This document shows positions 7,483 to 15,947 of a DNA stretch of 38,332 bases, one piece after another. Made by a program: the position numbers and the translations under genes. The notes under the pieces are model-generated. The model was not told where the DNA came from and did no database searches. It was given only the letters and a program-made list of their open reading frames with translations. This DNA is from Emticicia sp. (GTDB taxonomy: Bacteria; Bacteroidota; Bacteroidia; Cytophagales; Spirosomataceae). The stretch spans positions 1-38,332 of the forward strand of contig JAFEIL010000075.1 in the NCBI GenBank assembly GCA_017495105.1, read 5' to 3'. Each line of letters opens with the position of its first letter. Position 1 is the first letter of the stretch.

Positions 7483-8886
7483 TCAGAACTCATCTTGGAG
7501 TTTTACGTATAAACGTTCAAATTTTTGGTGAAGTTGGTCGTAAAGTTCGGCTTTTGTGGAATCTGGCAAAAATATCTTTAATATACTTTTTTTAGAAGTT
7601 TTTTCCTCCAAACCTAAGGCTTTCAAAGCTAAAAGAACTGCTCCCCAAGCCGAACCTTCAACATTATTTGTAATTGCTACTTTTTTTTGAAAAATATCGG
7701 CTACAAGCTGTAACCAAAAATCACTTTTGGCAAAGCCACCACTGGCACATATTTCGTCAACTGGAAATTTCTCCATCAATACTTTCCCTACCGAATAAAG
7801 ATTCATAATCAGACCTTCCATTACGGCACGGGTCAGATGTGCCTGCGTGTGATTGATGCTTAATCCAAAAAAAACACCTTTAGCGTTGGCATTCCAAACG
7901 GGAGCTCTTTCTCCTAAAATATAAGGTAAAAACAACAGACTTTCAGCTCCTGATGGTGTTTTTTGAGCTTTTTCTATCAATTCTTCAGTCGATGTGTTAG
8001 TTTGTAGAATTTGCTCTTTCAACCACTGTATCACTACCGCACCATTATTTGTGGCTCCACCGATAACGTGCTCGGTGGAGCTTAGCAAATAATTGAAAGT
8101 TCGCATTTGTGGGTCGGTGTAGTATTCGTCTACACAAATTCTAACGGCTCCACTAGTACCCATCGTGAAAGCTAGTTTATTTTTTCCCATTGCTCCAGTT
8201 CCAAGATTGGCCAAAGGACCGTCGGCTCCACCGATAAAGTATTTTTTATCCTGTTTTGTTCGTAAAAATGTCGTCGAGACTATTTCAGGCAATTTTTCTT
8301 CCGTAATTCCGACCAAATCTAAGGCTTTGGTATCCCAACATAAATCTTGGATATTCATCATGCCTGTGGCTGAGGCAAGCGATTCATCAATTTCGTAATA
8401 TCCAAATATTTTGTGCCAAATATATTCTTTGATTCCAATAAATTTATGGGCTTTTTTAAAGATTTCTGGTTCGTTTTCTTTCAACCACAAAATTTTACAG
8501 AGAGATGAAAAAGGATGAATAGGCGTACCCGTGCGGTGATAGATTTCTTTGCCTTCACTGCTTTCTTTTAGCTTATTTCCAATGTCGATGGCACGATTAT
8601 CTGCCCAAACGATTAGCTTAGTCAAAGGTTTTCCTGAAATATCCACCGCCATAATGCTATGCATTGCTGCTGACATACTCAGCGTTTCGAGCAATGAGCG
8701 TTTATCCAAAAAAGTCAAACATTCTGTAACGGCCTCATATATTTCGTCGGGATTTTGCTCACTCCAATTTGGCTGATGATGAAACATTTCATAGGAAATG
8801 CTTTTTTGCGTAATAACCTTTCCCGAAATATCAAAAACAACGGCTTTTGTGCTGGTTGTACCTATGTCAAGTCCTGTGAAATACAA
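7483..8886 (-). CDS. gntK: Gluconokinase, FGGY family
   Basis: ATP-dependent sugar kinase that would convert gluconate to 6-phosphogluconate. Motifs are intact: phosphate-1 loop GLDIGTTSTKAV (5-16), sugar-side MHSIMAVD and WADNRA (94-99), IGGADG (218-223; Asp222 is the expected catalytic base), GTSGAVR (243-249) and the adenosine motif CASGGFAKSDFW. The reading frame is open to a TTG at 8970, but its first 28 codons are made of an ATTCATTC-type repeat and have no family counterpart. The TTG at 8886 gives MYFTGLDIG, which fits the family. The next gene upstream in the same direction is a 6-phosphogluconate dehydrogenase, the following step in the pathway, and this supports gluconate as substrate over xylulose or glycerol. 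Length is 467 residues. Confidence 0.88.
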   Translation of the reverse strand: MYFTGLDIGTTSTKAVVFDISGKVITQKSISYEMFHHQPNWSEQNPDEIYEAVTECLTFLDKRSLLETLSMSAAMHSIMAVDISGKPLTKLIVWADNRAIDIGNKLKESSEGKEIYHRTGTPIHPFSSLCKILWLKENEPEIFKKAHKFIGIKEYIWHKIFGYYEIDESLASATGMMNIQDLCWDTKALDLVGITEEKLPEIVSTTFLRTKQDKKYFIGGADGPLANLGTGAMGKNKLAFTMGTSGAVRICVDEYYTDPQMRTFNYLLSSTEHVIGGATNNGAVVIQWLKEQILQTNTSTEELIEKAQKTPSGAESLLFLPYILGERAPVWNANAKGVFFGLSINHTQAHLTRAVMEGLIMNLYSVGKVLMEKFPVDEICASGGFAKSDFWLQLVADIFQKKVAITNNVEGSAWGAVLLALKALGLEEKTSKKSILKIFLPDSTKAELYDQLHQKFERLYVKLQDEF

Positions 8887-8894
8887 TTGAAATA

Positions 8895-9003
8895 CAATTT
8901 TTAATGATTGAATGAGAGAATGAATCAATTTTGAATGATTGAATAGGTCTAATGATTTTAAATAATGCAATTAAAAATATTCTATCATTCATTCACTCAA
9001 AAC
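8895..9003. repeat. GAATGATTGAAT / ATTCATTC repeat tract
   Basis: The spacer between the dehydrogenase and gluconokinase genes contains repeated near-copies of AATGATTGAATGAG and, further on, the opposite-strand words ATCATTCATTCACTC and ACTCACTCATTC. The two groups can pair. A similar CTCATTC word flanks a GC-rich element at 32398-32440. No independent function is visible. Confidence 0.45.
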
Positions 9004-9906
9004 TCACTCATTCTTCTCAACTGCGTGTCCGCCAAATTCATTTCTTAGTGCCGCAACTACTTTTCCTGAAAATGTATCGGTTTGTTGTGAACGATAACGC
9101 ATCATGAGCGAGAGTGCTATCACTGGTGTAGCAACTCCCATTTCGAGAGCCGTTTCAAGTGTCCATTTTCCTTCGCCCGACGAGTGCATGATTCCTTTGA
9201 TGGCGTCGAGTTTTGCATCTTTTTTGAAAGCATTTTCGGTCAATTCCATTAACCAGCCACGAACTACAGAGCCGTGGTTGAAAAGTTTTGCAACTGCCTC
9301 AAAATCAAGGTCATAATTCGATTTCTCGAAAAGCTCAAAACCTTCCGCAATAGCTTGCATCATTCCGTATTCGATGCCATTATGTACCATTTTTACAAAA
9401 TGCCCACTACCAGATTCGCCAGTATATAAATAGCCATTTTCGATAGAAATATCTTTGAAAACTTTTTCTACGTACTCAAAAGTTGATTTATTGCCTCCAA
9501 CCATGGTGCAAGCTCCGTTTAAAGCACCACTTGTTCCGCCGCTTGTTCCGCAATCAAGAAACTCAATATGTTTGGATTTTAGCGTGTTATATCTTCTTAC
9601 AGAATCTTTGAAATTTGAGTTGCCACCGTCAATAATAATATCGTTTGGCTTTAAGTATTCGGTTAATTCTTCGATTACACCATCTACGATTTCACCTGAG
9701 GGCACCATCAACCAGACAACTTTTCTGCCTTTAAGTTTGCTACATAGGCTTTCTAAAGAATATGCTCCCAAAATCCCGCCTTCTTCACCTATTTTATCAA
9801 CAGAAGCTTCGTTTACATCTTGTGCGACAACTTCATAATTATTATTTCTCAAATTTAGAGCTAAGTTATAGCCCATTTTACCAAGACCTACTATTCCGAT
9901 TTGCAT
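9004..9906 (-). CDS. gnd: 6-phosphogluconate dehydrogenase, short decarboxylating type
   Basis: Converts 6-phosphogluconate to ribulose 5-phosphate and CO2. At 300 residues it is the short type seen in Bacillus YqeC rather than the ~470-residue enzyme. The Rossmann motif is IGIVGLGKMGYNLAL (3-17); strand beta-2 ends in VVAQDVN with Asp30, the position that usually selects NAD+ over NADP+. Also visible are the VMVPSG-type stretch, the substrate motif DCGTSGGTSGALNGA, the catalytic region GHFVKMVHNGIEYGMM, and C-terminal MHSSGEGKWT and RNEFGGHAVEK. It lies between susD and gluconokinase and provides the second catabolic step after the kinase. NAD preference is inferred from Asp30. Confidence 0.92.
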   Translation of the reverse strand: MQIGIVGLGKMGYNLALNLRNNNYEVVAQDVNEASVDKIGEEGGILGAYSLESLCSKLKGRKVVWLMVPSGEIVDGVIEELTEYLKPNDIIIDGGNSNFKDSVRRYNTLKSKHIEFLDCGTSGGTSGALNGACTMVGGNKSTFEYVEKVFKDISIENGYLYTGESGSGHFVKMVHNGIEYGMMQAIAEGFELFEKSNYDLDFEAVAKLFNHGSVVRGWLMELTENAFKKDAKLDAIKGIMHSSGEGKWTLETALEMGVATPVIALSLMMRYRSQQTDTFSGKVVAALRNEFGGHAVEKNE

Positions 9907-9976
9907 ACCCCTAACCCCTAAAGGGGAATTTAATGTTTACTTCCCCCACTTTGATAGTTAAAAAAGTGAGGGAAGT
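9907..9976. repeat. Inverted repeats between susD and gnd
   Basis: CCCCTAAAGGGG-type sequence (about 9915-9926) directly abuts the gnd start codon. Next to it ACTTCCCCCACTTT (9939-9952) pairs with AAAGTGAGGGAAGT (9963-9976) with one mismatch and a 10-nt loop. In the minus-strand transcript this hairpin lies between the susD stop and the gnd start and could reduce read-through from susCD into the catabolic genes. Confidence 0.6.
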
Positions 9977-10046
9977 TATTTAATATATTTTCTTGAACAA
10001 AATTACCTACAAATTTATTTCTCTTTGATGAATTAGGGGTAGTTTT

Positions 10047-11570
10047 TTATTTATCCCACCAAACTTTTGTATCTAAATCATCAGCACCCATTCTTGAAAT
10101 GGCTTCTTTGACATTGGTACTATTGACTGATATTTCGGAGTTTGGATAAGTTAGGCGACGAATAAATGTGCCTTTTATTCCTTTTCCTGGAAATGGATTT
10201 GGGGTAAGTACAGGAAAGCCGCTTCTACGGAAATTGGCAAATGCTTCTGGGCCATTCAAGAAAGACGCCACCCAATATTGGGTATTGATTTGTTCTAAAG
10301 CAGTAGCTGTTTTAAATGAATTTTCGGTCAAGTATGCTGTAATTGCCGCTGGTGCAACTGCTGAGTTGGCATCGTGAATTGCCAATTGCTCCATGTGAAG
10401 TTTTACACCTCTATTAAAATACGCTTCGGCGGTTGTGCCTGTTACCCAACCTTTTTGGGCAGCTTCAGCCAATAAAAGTTGCGTTTGTGCGGCAGTTACC
10501 AAGAAATTTGGAGCAGTATTACGAGCCATACGAGTTCTATCTACTTGAGTAAAATCATAGAAACTCGCTAATTTGTTTTTAGTAACTTCTGCCGAAATAG
10601 TGCTATTGTCAAAGCCAAAAGGCATTCCTATTTGTACTGCAGGTTCAGAGCTTGCTCTTGACGCTACTTGTTCAGGACCTGATTTCGCTCCTACGTATCG
10701 AACCGCAATTGATTTCAGACGAGGGTCATTTGTTTTTTTCAAGAAATCAACAAATGGTGCTGCCATATAAATATTAGCCGATTCGGTTGAGTTTAGCATA
10801 TTACCTACGGCATTTACATAGTTGGCGTCGTGGCGAACCATGGCATTTTCGGTGTTTAGCTCCATTACGCCAGCTGCCAAGGCTTTGCCCACAACTGACT
10901 GTGCTTGAGCTGCATCTACTTTACTCAAACGCATACCTGCACGAAGTAACAGAGAATTAGCAAATTTTTTCCATAAAGCAATATTTCCGCCATATAAAAC
11001 ATCAGCTGTTTCTACTGTTTTTGCTGCATCTAATGCCGTTGAAGCATCGGTTAATTCTTTTATTATTGCAGCATATACAGCTTGTTGGGTATCGTACTTA
11101 GGCAACACAATTTGCTGCGTATAACCTTTGCCTGCTTCTCCGTAAGGAATATCCCCGTAAGAGTCAGTAGTTACCATAGAAGCGTATGCTTGTAAAATAC
11201 GAGCCATGTTGTAGAGGTTCGAGCGTGCAGGTAAATCTTTTGTTTGGTCGATTACGTCCTGCGTGTTTCTGATAACCGTTCGATAATATTTTTGCCAGTT
11301 TTGAACGGTATTATCACGGCTATCCTGATTAAAGTTTGCTCCTGTTAAAACCCCAGAGTTGGGTGATACCATTTGCTGTACGATACCAATTTCATAAATA
11401 ACAGTACTAGGCGAATATGTACAATTGACGGTAGCATTGTTTAGAATAAAAACTGGATTAACAGAGGTTGCAGCAGTTTTATTGATGTTTAGTTCGTCGA
11501 AACCATTGTCGCAGCTTGTTAGCCCCCAAAAAGGAATAGACAACAATAAGACTTTTAAAATATTTTTCAT
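10047..11570 (-). CDS. SusD/RagB family outer-membrane nutrient-binding lipoprotein
   Basis: Surface lipoprotein that caps the SusC channel and binds its ligand. The N-terminus is a lipoprotein signal with lipobox GLTSC and modified Cys20. The body shows SusD features: a helical TPR-like scaffold with YNMARILQAYASMVTTDSYGDIPYGEA and LYGGNIALWKKFANSLLLRAGMRLS, and a C-terminal region describing an irregular helical domain. The pattern matches the SusD-like_2 branch (507 residues, normal length). It starts 41 bp after the susC stop in the same transcript direction. No ligand-specific residues can be assigned. Given the kinase and dehydrogenase downstream, the ligand may be gluconate-containing. 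Confidence 0.93.
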   Translation of the reverse strand: MKNILKVLLLSIPFWGLTSCDNGFDELNINKTAATSVNPVFILNNATVNCTYSPSTVIYEIGIVQQMVSPNSGVLTGANFNQDSRDNTVQNWQKYYRTVIRNTQDVIDQTKDLPARSNLYNMARILQAYASMVTTDSYGDIPYGEAGKGYTQQIVLPKYDTQQAVYAAIIKELTDASTALDAAKTVETADVLYGGNIALWKKFANSLLLRAGMRLSKVDAAQAQSVVGKALAAGVMELNTENAMVRHDANYVNAVGNMLNSTESANIYMAAPFVDFLKKTNDPRLKSIAVRYVGAKSGPEQVASRASSEPAVQIGMPFGFDNSTISAEVTKNKLASFYDFTQVDRTRMARNTAPNFLVTAAQTQLLLAEAAQKGWVTGTTAEAYFNRGVKLHMEQLAIHDANSAVAPAAITAYLTENSFKTATALEQINTQYWVASFLNGPEAFANFRRSGFPVLTPNPFPGKGIKGTFIRRLTYPNSEISVNSTNVKEAISRMGADDLDTKVWWDK

Positions 11571-11611
11571 TTCAAATTCATTTTTAAATTGATTATTTTG
11601 ACTTCTGAGGC

Positions 11612-14600
11612 TTAAAACTTCACATTCAAATTAAAGCCCATGCTACGAGTTGTTGGCAAGCCATGAGATTCCATACCCACGAGGTTATCAGATGAATAAC
11701 CGAATGATTCAGGGTCAATGTTATCAACCCATTTTTTGAGTAATAAAACATTATTGGCAACTAAGCTAAGTTTTGCACCTTTAATGACAGAGTTTTTAGG
11801 AAAAAACCTCGTGAAGTCATATCCAGCCGTAATTTGGCGTAATTTCCAAAAGCCACCATTATAAACAATTGGTTCAATTAAAGCCAATGAACGCACCACC
11901 GACCAATAATCTTGAACGTTTGCCTTTACAGTATTAGGTTCTCCTTTGTCATTGACACCAACGCCCACAACACCACCAGTATCACGCCCTTCAAGTGTAT
12001 TTTTATGCAATCCATGTCGATAAAAATTAAAATTAGAACCTGAAAGCATCATGTTTCCTAATTTAAAATCAATCAATGCTGAAAGTGATATGCCTTTGTA
12101 GTTGAAAGCATTATTGATACCACCAACCCATTTTGGTAAGGCACTGCCAAACGAAATTAAATCATTTGTACGAAGCGGAATACCATTTGCTCCAAAAACT
12201 TGTCTTCCCTGTGCATCACGACGATACCCAAAACCATAGATAAGTCCCATTTCTTGTCCTACTATCTGACGAAGTTCACCATTGAAAACGTGCGTTCCAA
12301 CGGTAATTCTTTCGCCTGGGGTATCGGTCAGAAGACTCAATACTTTTGTTTTATTGAATGAGCCATTTAAAGTAATATCCCACTGAAAGGCAGAGTTTTT
12401 GATAGGAACTAAATTTAGTAACATTTCTGCACCGTTTGTACGGCTTTTTCCACTATTTATTAATGTATTCACAAAGCCTGAAGCATCAGATATTTGAGCC
12501 GATACTATTTGGTCGGTTGTAATTTTTTGATAAACGGCAAAATCTAAGCCTACACGATTATTGAATAATTTCAATTCTAAACCAGCTTCTGCCTCTGTCG
12601 CTTTCATAGGTCTTAAATTGGCATTGGGCAAAGTATTACCAGAAGAACCACCCACTGGCTGCAAAGCTCCTGCCGGGTTGCTTAATAGGTTAGAGTTGAT
12701 TCCGTAAAACAAATTGTTTGAATAGGGCGAAACGTCGGTATCGCTACCTACTTCGGCATAAGCGAGTCTTATTTTTCCAAAACTCAACCAGCTTGGTGTA
12801 TTATTGAATGACTGTGAAAACACATAACTTGCAGAAACTGATGGGTATAAAATACTGCGATTTTCAGGAGAAAGTGTTGAAAACCAGTCGTTTCTGGCAG
12901 TAACATTAACAAACAAAAAGTTTTTGTATGAAAACTCACTCGATCCATATATTGAGTTTACCGCTCTTTCTGACAAACCATAAATTGGGTCTTTCACTCG
13001 GCCATTCATTACTGTATATAAGCCTCTTACAACAAAATCTTGCACGAAAGTAGAGTTCAAATCTGAGCGACGGTACATTTGGTTCCCCCCAAGGTTGAGG
13101 TCAATACCAAAATCACCAACGGTTTTGGTGGCAGCAATTAAGATGTCGGCATTGGTTTCTCTAAAACGGCGTGCTTCTTGTGTAAATGCACCGTTGACAA
13201 AACCCGCAGGTGCGGCTGCCAAAGAAGCATGTCCAGTCGGGAAATTATTAAATTCTTGGTCACGTGACCAAAAATCTTGTCCAACACGACCTTGTACATA
13301 AAGCCAATCGGTAAGGTTGTATTTTACTGAAACATTGCCAAAGATTCTATCCCGACGAATATTTTGAAATTGCTCTGCCAATGTAAAATAAGGATTCGTA
13401 CGATTCATGAATCTTGAATAAACAAACTCATTTCCTGCGGCATTGTATTTTTTTTCATCCAATAAACTCAAAGGCATTGAGTTAGCCATGTTTGAAAGTG
13501 CCGTCGGAATCGAGTTGTCTTGATTGGCAATGTTTGGTGGGTTTTTATTAAATTCATTCGAATAATTGATGTTTCCAGCAAAACTGAGTTTCTTTGATAA
13601 ATTATAAGAAAAACCAAAATTGAGAGTTTTGCGATTGAAGGTATTATTCGGTACAATTCCTTTATTATCCATGTTGGCAAATGAAAGGTTCATGCCACCT
13701 TTTTCGCCCGAACTTGCCAACGAAATGGTGTTCGTGAAGTTTTGACCATTTCGGTAAAACTTGCGAATTCTGTCATTTTGAGGCACATAAGGAACACTTA
13801 CGCCATCAAATAAAACCTGTGTCATACCTGATTGAAATTTCTCGCCAAAAGACCATTGTCCTGAGGTTGGATTGGCAGTTGTGGGTCTTACACCATTTTC
13901 ACCTTGACCGTATTGGTATTGAAAATCGGTAAAATCTAAGGGAGTTTCGTTCGTAAAATTAGAATTGAAAGTTACGCCAATACCCTTATTATCACCTCTT
14001 GACTTTGTTGTAATCATAATAACACCATCTTTTGCACGAGAACCGTATAACGCAGCAGCAGTTGCACCTTTCAAAACCGTCATACTTTCTACATCATCGG
14101 GGTTGATTGAAGATAAACCATCGCCACCGTCCGAAGTATTTCCTCCACCACGAACGCCAATCGAATTATCAGCACCTGCATTGCCAGGGTTTGTACCGAA
14201 GTTTGTATTATCAATTGGCACGCCATTGACTACAATCAATGGACTATTTTGACCGGAGATTGAAGACTGCCCTCTGATTCTGATTTTTGAAGTTCCTGCT
14301 GGCCCTGTTCCCAAACCCGAAATATTTACACCTGCAATTTTACCCGTCAAGGCATTCATTAGATTTGGTGTTCGATTTTCGGTCAATTGTTCTTTATTTA
14401 CCGTAGAGGTGGCATAGCCCAGTTTTTTTGATTCTTTCTTGATACCCAAAGCTGTTACGACTACTTCTTCTAGATTTTGGGTATCTTCATCAAGCGAAAT
14501 ATTGATAATTGATTGATTACCAACTTTTATTTCTTGATTTTTGAAGCCAATAAAACTAAAAATTAAAGTAGCGTCAGTCGAAGCATTGACACTAAAAGTG

Positions 14601-14767
14601 CCATCGGCCGTTGTATTTGTACCAGTATTTGTACCTTTTATCTGCACCGAAACCCCAGGAAGTATCGTGCCGTCTTTGGCGGAGGATACTTTTCCGGAAA
14701 TTTTTTGTGCATAAATTGCTGCTGATGAAGACATTAACAGCATAAATAGTAGGAGTTGTTTTCTCAT
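11612..14767 (-). CDS. SusC/RagA family TonB-linked outer-membrane receptor
   Basis: A 1051-residue TonB-dependent transporter that forms the import channel with the SusD protein encoded next. Order: signal peptide (1-20), carboxypeptidase-D-like regulatory domain (about 22-105, ISGKVSSAKDGTILPGVSVQIKG), TonB-box-like EEVVVTALG, plug domain with NALTGKIAGVNI, IRIRGQSSISGQNSPLIVV, GATAAALYGSRAKDGVIMITT, and a long beta-barrel ending in an aromatic FNLNVKF. It is the first gene of the minus-strand block and is divergent from an AraC regulator across a 217-bp spacer. No anti-sigma (FecR) or sigma gene is next to it, so control is probably through the AraC protein. Confidence 0.95.
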   Translation of the reverse strand: MRKQLLLFMLLMSSSAAIYAQKISGKVSSAKDGTILPGVSVQIKGTNTGTNTTADGTFSVNASTDATLIFSFIGFKNQEIKVGNQSIINISLDEDTQNLEEVVVTALGIKKESKKLGYATSTVNKEQLTENRTPNLMNALTGKIAGVNISGLGTGPAGTSKIRIRGQSSISGQNSPLIVVNGVPIDNTNFGTNPGNAGADNSIGVRGGGNTSDGGDGLSSINPDDVESMTVLKGATAAALYGSRAKDGVIMITTKSRGDNKGIGVTFNSNFTNETPLDFTDFQYQYGQGENGVRPTTANPTSGQWSFGEKFQSGMTQVLFDGVSVPYVPQNDRIRKFYRNGQNFTNTISLASSGEKGGMNLSFANMDNKGIVPNNTFNRKTLNFGFSYNLSKKLSFAGNINYSNEFNKNPPNIANQDNSIPTALSNMANSMPLSLLDEKKYNAAGNEFVYSRFMNRTNPYFTLAEQFQNIRRDRIFGNVSVKYNLTDWLYVQGRVGQDFWSRDQEFNNFPTGHASLAAAPAGFVNGAFTQEARRFRETNADILIAATKTVGDFGIDLNLGGNQMYRRSDLNSTFVQDFVVRGLYTVMNGRVKDPIYGLSERAVNSIYGSSEFSYKNFLFVNVTARNDWFSTLSPENRSILYPSVSASYVFSQSFNNTPSWLSFGKIRLAYAEVGSDTDVSPYSNNLFYGINSNLLSNPAGALQPVGGSSGNTLPNANLRPMKATEAEAGLELKLFNNRVGLDFAVYQKITTDQIVSAQISDASGFVNTLINSGKSRTNGAEMLLNLVPIKNSAFQWDITLNGSFNKTKVLSLLTDTPGERITVGTHVFNGELRQIVGQEMGLIYGFGYRRDAQGRQVFGANGIPLRTNDLISFGSALPKWVGGINNAFNYKGISLSALIDFKLGNMMLSGSNFNFYRHGLHKNTLEGRDTGGVVGVGVNDKGEPNTVKANVQDYWSVVRSLALIEPIVYNGGFWKLRQITAGYDFTRFFPKNSVIKGAKLSLVANNVLLLKKWVDNIDPESFGYSSDNLVGMESHGLPTTRSMGFNLNVKF

Positions 14768-14984
14768 GAGTTAAATGATAAGTTTATTTTAGGATAGCAA
14801 ATCTCTTAAACAAATACCGCTAAAACTTCCAAATCTTTACAGTGGTGGATTTTATAATAATATCTTGAAAAAATTGCAATATTTTTACAGAAAAAAAGTC
14901 TTGTTTTAGTAATTTCTTTCTAGCTTCGGTCGCTTCTTTTTTTTCAGAAAACAGACCAATGCTAGGAGTAAAAGTATATTTTTA
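14768..14984. promoter_or_regulatory. Divergent control region between susC and the AraC regulator
   Basis: This 217-bp AT-rich spacer must hold the promoters of both directions. A weak direct repeat, CTTTACAG at 14835-14842 and TTTTTACAG at 14882-14890, lies about 47 bp apart and could be part of a regulator site. No clear -7 TAnnTTTG box was found for either gene. The assignment rests on position only. Confidence 0.4.
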
Positions 14985-15869
14985 ATGACCATTTTTTCAT
15001 TAACTAAAGGTAAATCGCCAGAGATTCAGGTATTTCCGCATTTGATTGAGTTTTTTCGCAAGAAAATTCAGCAAGTGCAACCAAGCTCTATGCCCTTGAA
15101 AGAAAGTCATGGCTTAAAAATAATGTTTGTTTTAGAAGGAAAATTTGAATGGAGTATTGATAATCAATCAATTACAGTTTATCCTAATGATGCGGTTTTA
15201 GTTTTCCCAAAACAAAATTTTGGCGGTTTGAAAGAAATGTGGGATGTTGGCGTAGTGGTTTCTATTACCATCAGTCCTCGATTTTTTTCAGAAGATGGAG
15301 AGTTGATTTTAGGAGAATGGAGTGGTATTTCGGAAACCGAACAACGGTTGATTGGCAAGCTTTTTTCGTTGAATAAAAAACCAATTATACAAAACTTCAA
15401 ACAATTGGGTGAAGTTTTGCAAAAAATTGAGAATGAGCTATTTATCAATGAATTAGGCTTTAAAACTCGCATCAATCATTTGCTCGACGAACTTTTAATT
15501 ATAACCGCTCGACAACTAAGCAAGCAAGATAATCAACGACGAGATTTTCCGCAGTCTTTTCAGAAACTTGACCAGATTTTGCGTGAAAATCTTGCCCATC
15601 CTTGGACTGTAGAAGAAATGGCAGTTATTATGGGACTCGGAACAACCGCTTTTACTGAAAAAGTAAAATCTTATTCGGGCTTTTCACCTCTCAACTATTT
15701 AATAAATTTAAGAATTTCAGAAGCCATTCGCATGCTAAAATCATCAACAATAAGTTTGACCGATATTGCTCTCGACACTGGTTTCTATTCATCACAACAT
15801 TTTTCAACAACATTTAAAAAATTAACTGGTTATACACCGGGGCATTTTAGGAAACCCCCCAACCCATAA
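14985..15869 (+). CDS. AraC family transcriptional regulator
   Basis: A 294-residue DNA-binding regulator. The N-terminal part (about 15-110) has the cupin-like ligand-binding pattern, with HGLKIMFVLEGKFEWSIDN. The C-terminal ~100 residues hold two helix-turn-helix motifs: WTVEEMAVIMGLGTTAFTEKVKS and ISLTDIALDTGFYSSQHFSTTFKK, ending in the family motif GYTPGHFRK. It is divergent from susC and 78 bp upstream of a second gluconokinase-like gene, so it probably activates one or both in response to a sugar acid. The final residues PPNP and the stop codon are encoded by a small repeat (CAACCC...GGGTTG), suggesting that the original end was altered by a repeat insertion. Confidence 0.9.
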   Translation: MTIFSLTKGKSPEIQVFPHLIEFFRKKIQQVQPSSMPLKESHGLKIMFVLEGKFEWSIDNQSITVYPNDAVLVFPKQNFGGLKEMWDVGVVVSITISPRFFSEDGELILGEWSGISETEQRLIGKLFSLNKKPIIQNFKQLGEVLQKIENELFINELGFKTRINHLLDELLIITARQLSKQDNQRRDFPQSFQKLDQILRENLAHPWTVEEMAVIMGLGTTAFTEKVKSYSGFSPLNYLINLRISEAIRMLKSSTISLTDIALDTGFYSSQHFSTTFKKLTGYTPGHFRKPPNP

Positions 15870-15882
15870 AGTGGGGTTGCAG
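15853..15882. repeat. CCCCCAACCC hairpin over the AraC stop codon
   Basis: CAACCCATAAAGTGGGGTTG forms a short hairpin. The stop codon of the AraC gene lies in its loop. The words resemble those of the repeat at 9907-9926 and the GC-rich tract in mutS2. Confidence 0.5.
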
Positions 15883-15947
15883 AAAATACTTTAGTAACTT
15901 GTAAATAAAGCTTTTTGATTCCCTTTACAGACGGGGAGCGGCATATT

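Noticed and set aside
7383-7595. Plus-strand 70-codon frame at the phosphoesterase/gluconokinase junction
   Set aside because: Half of it overlaps the antisense of the gluconokinase C-terminus and no family pattern is visible.
13255-13272. 16-bp perfect palindrome TTGGTCACGTGACCAA with a CACGTG core, possible second parS
   Set aside because: Its flanks differ from the parS consensus at most outer positions and it lies in the susC coding frame; taken as chance.
13095-14252. Plus-strand open frames opposite susC
   Set aside because: Shadows of the susC coding frame with no protein-like pattern.
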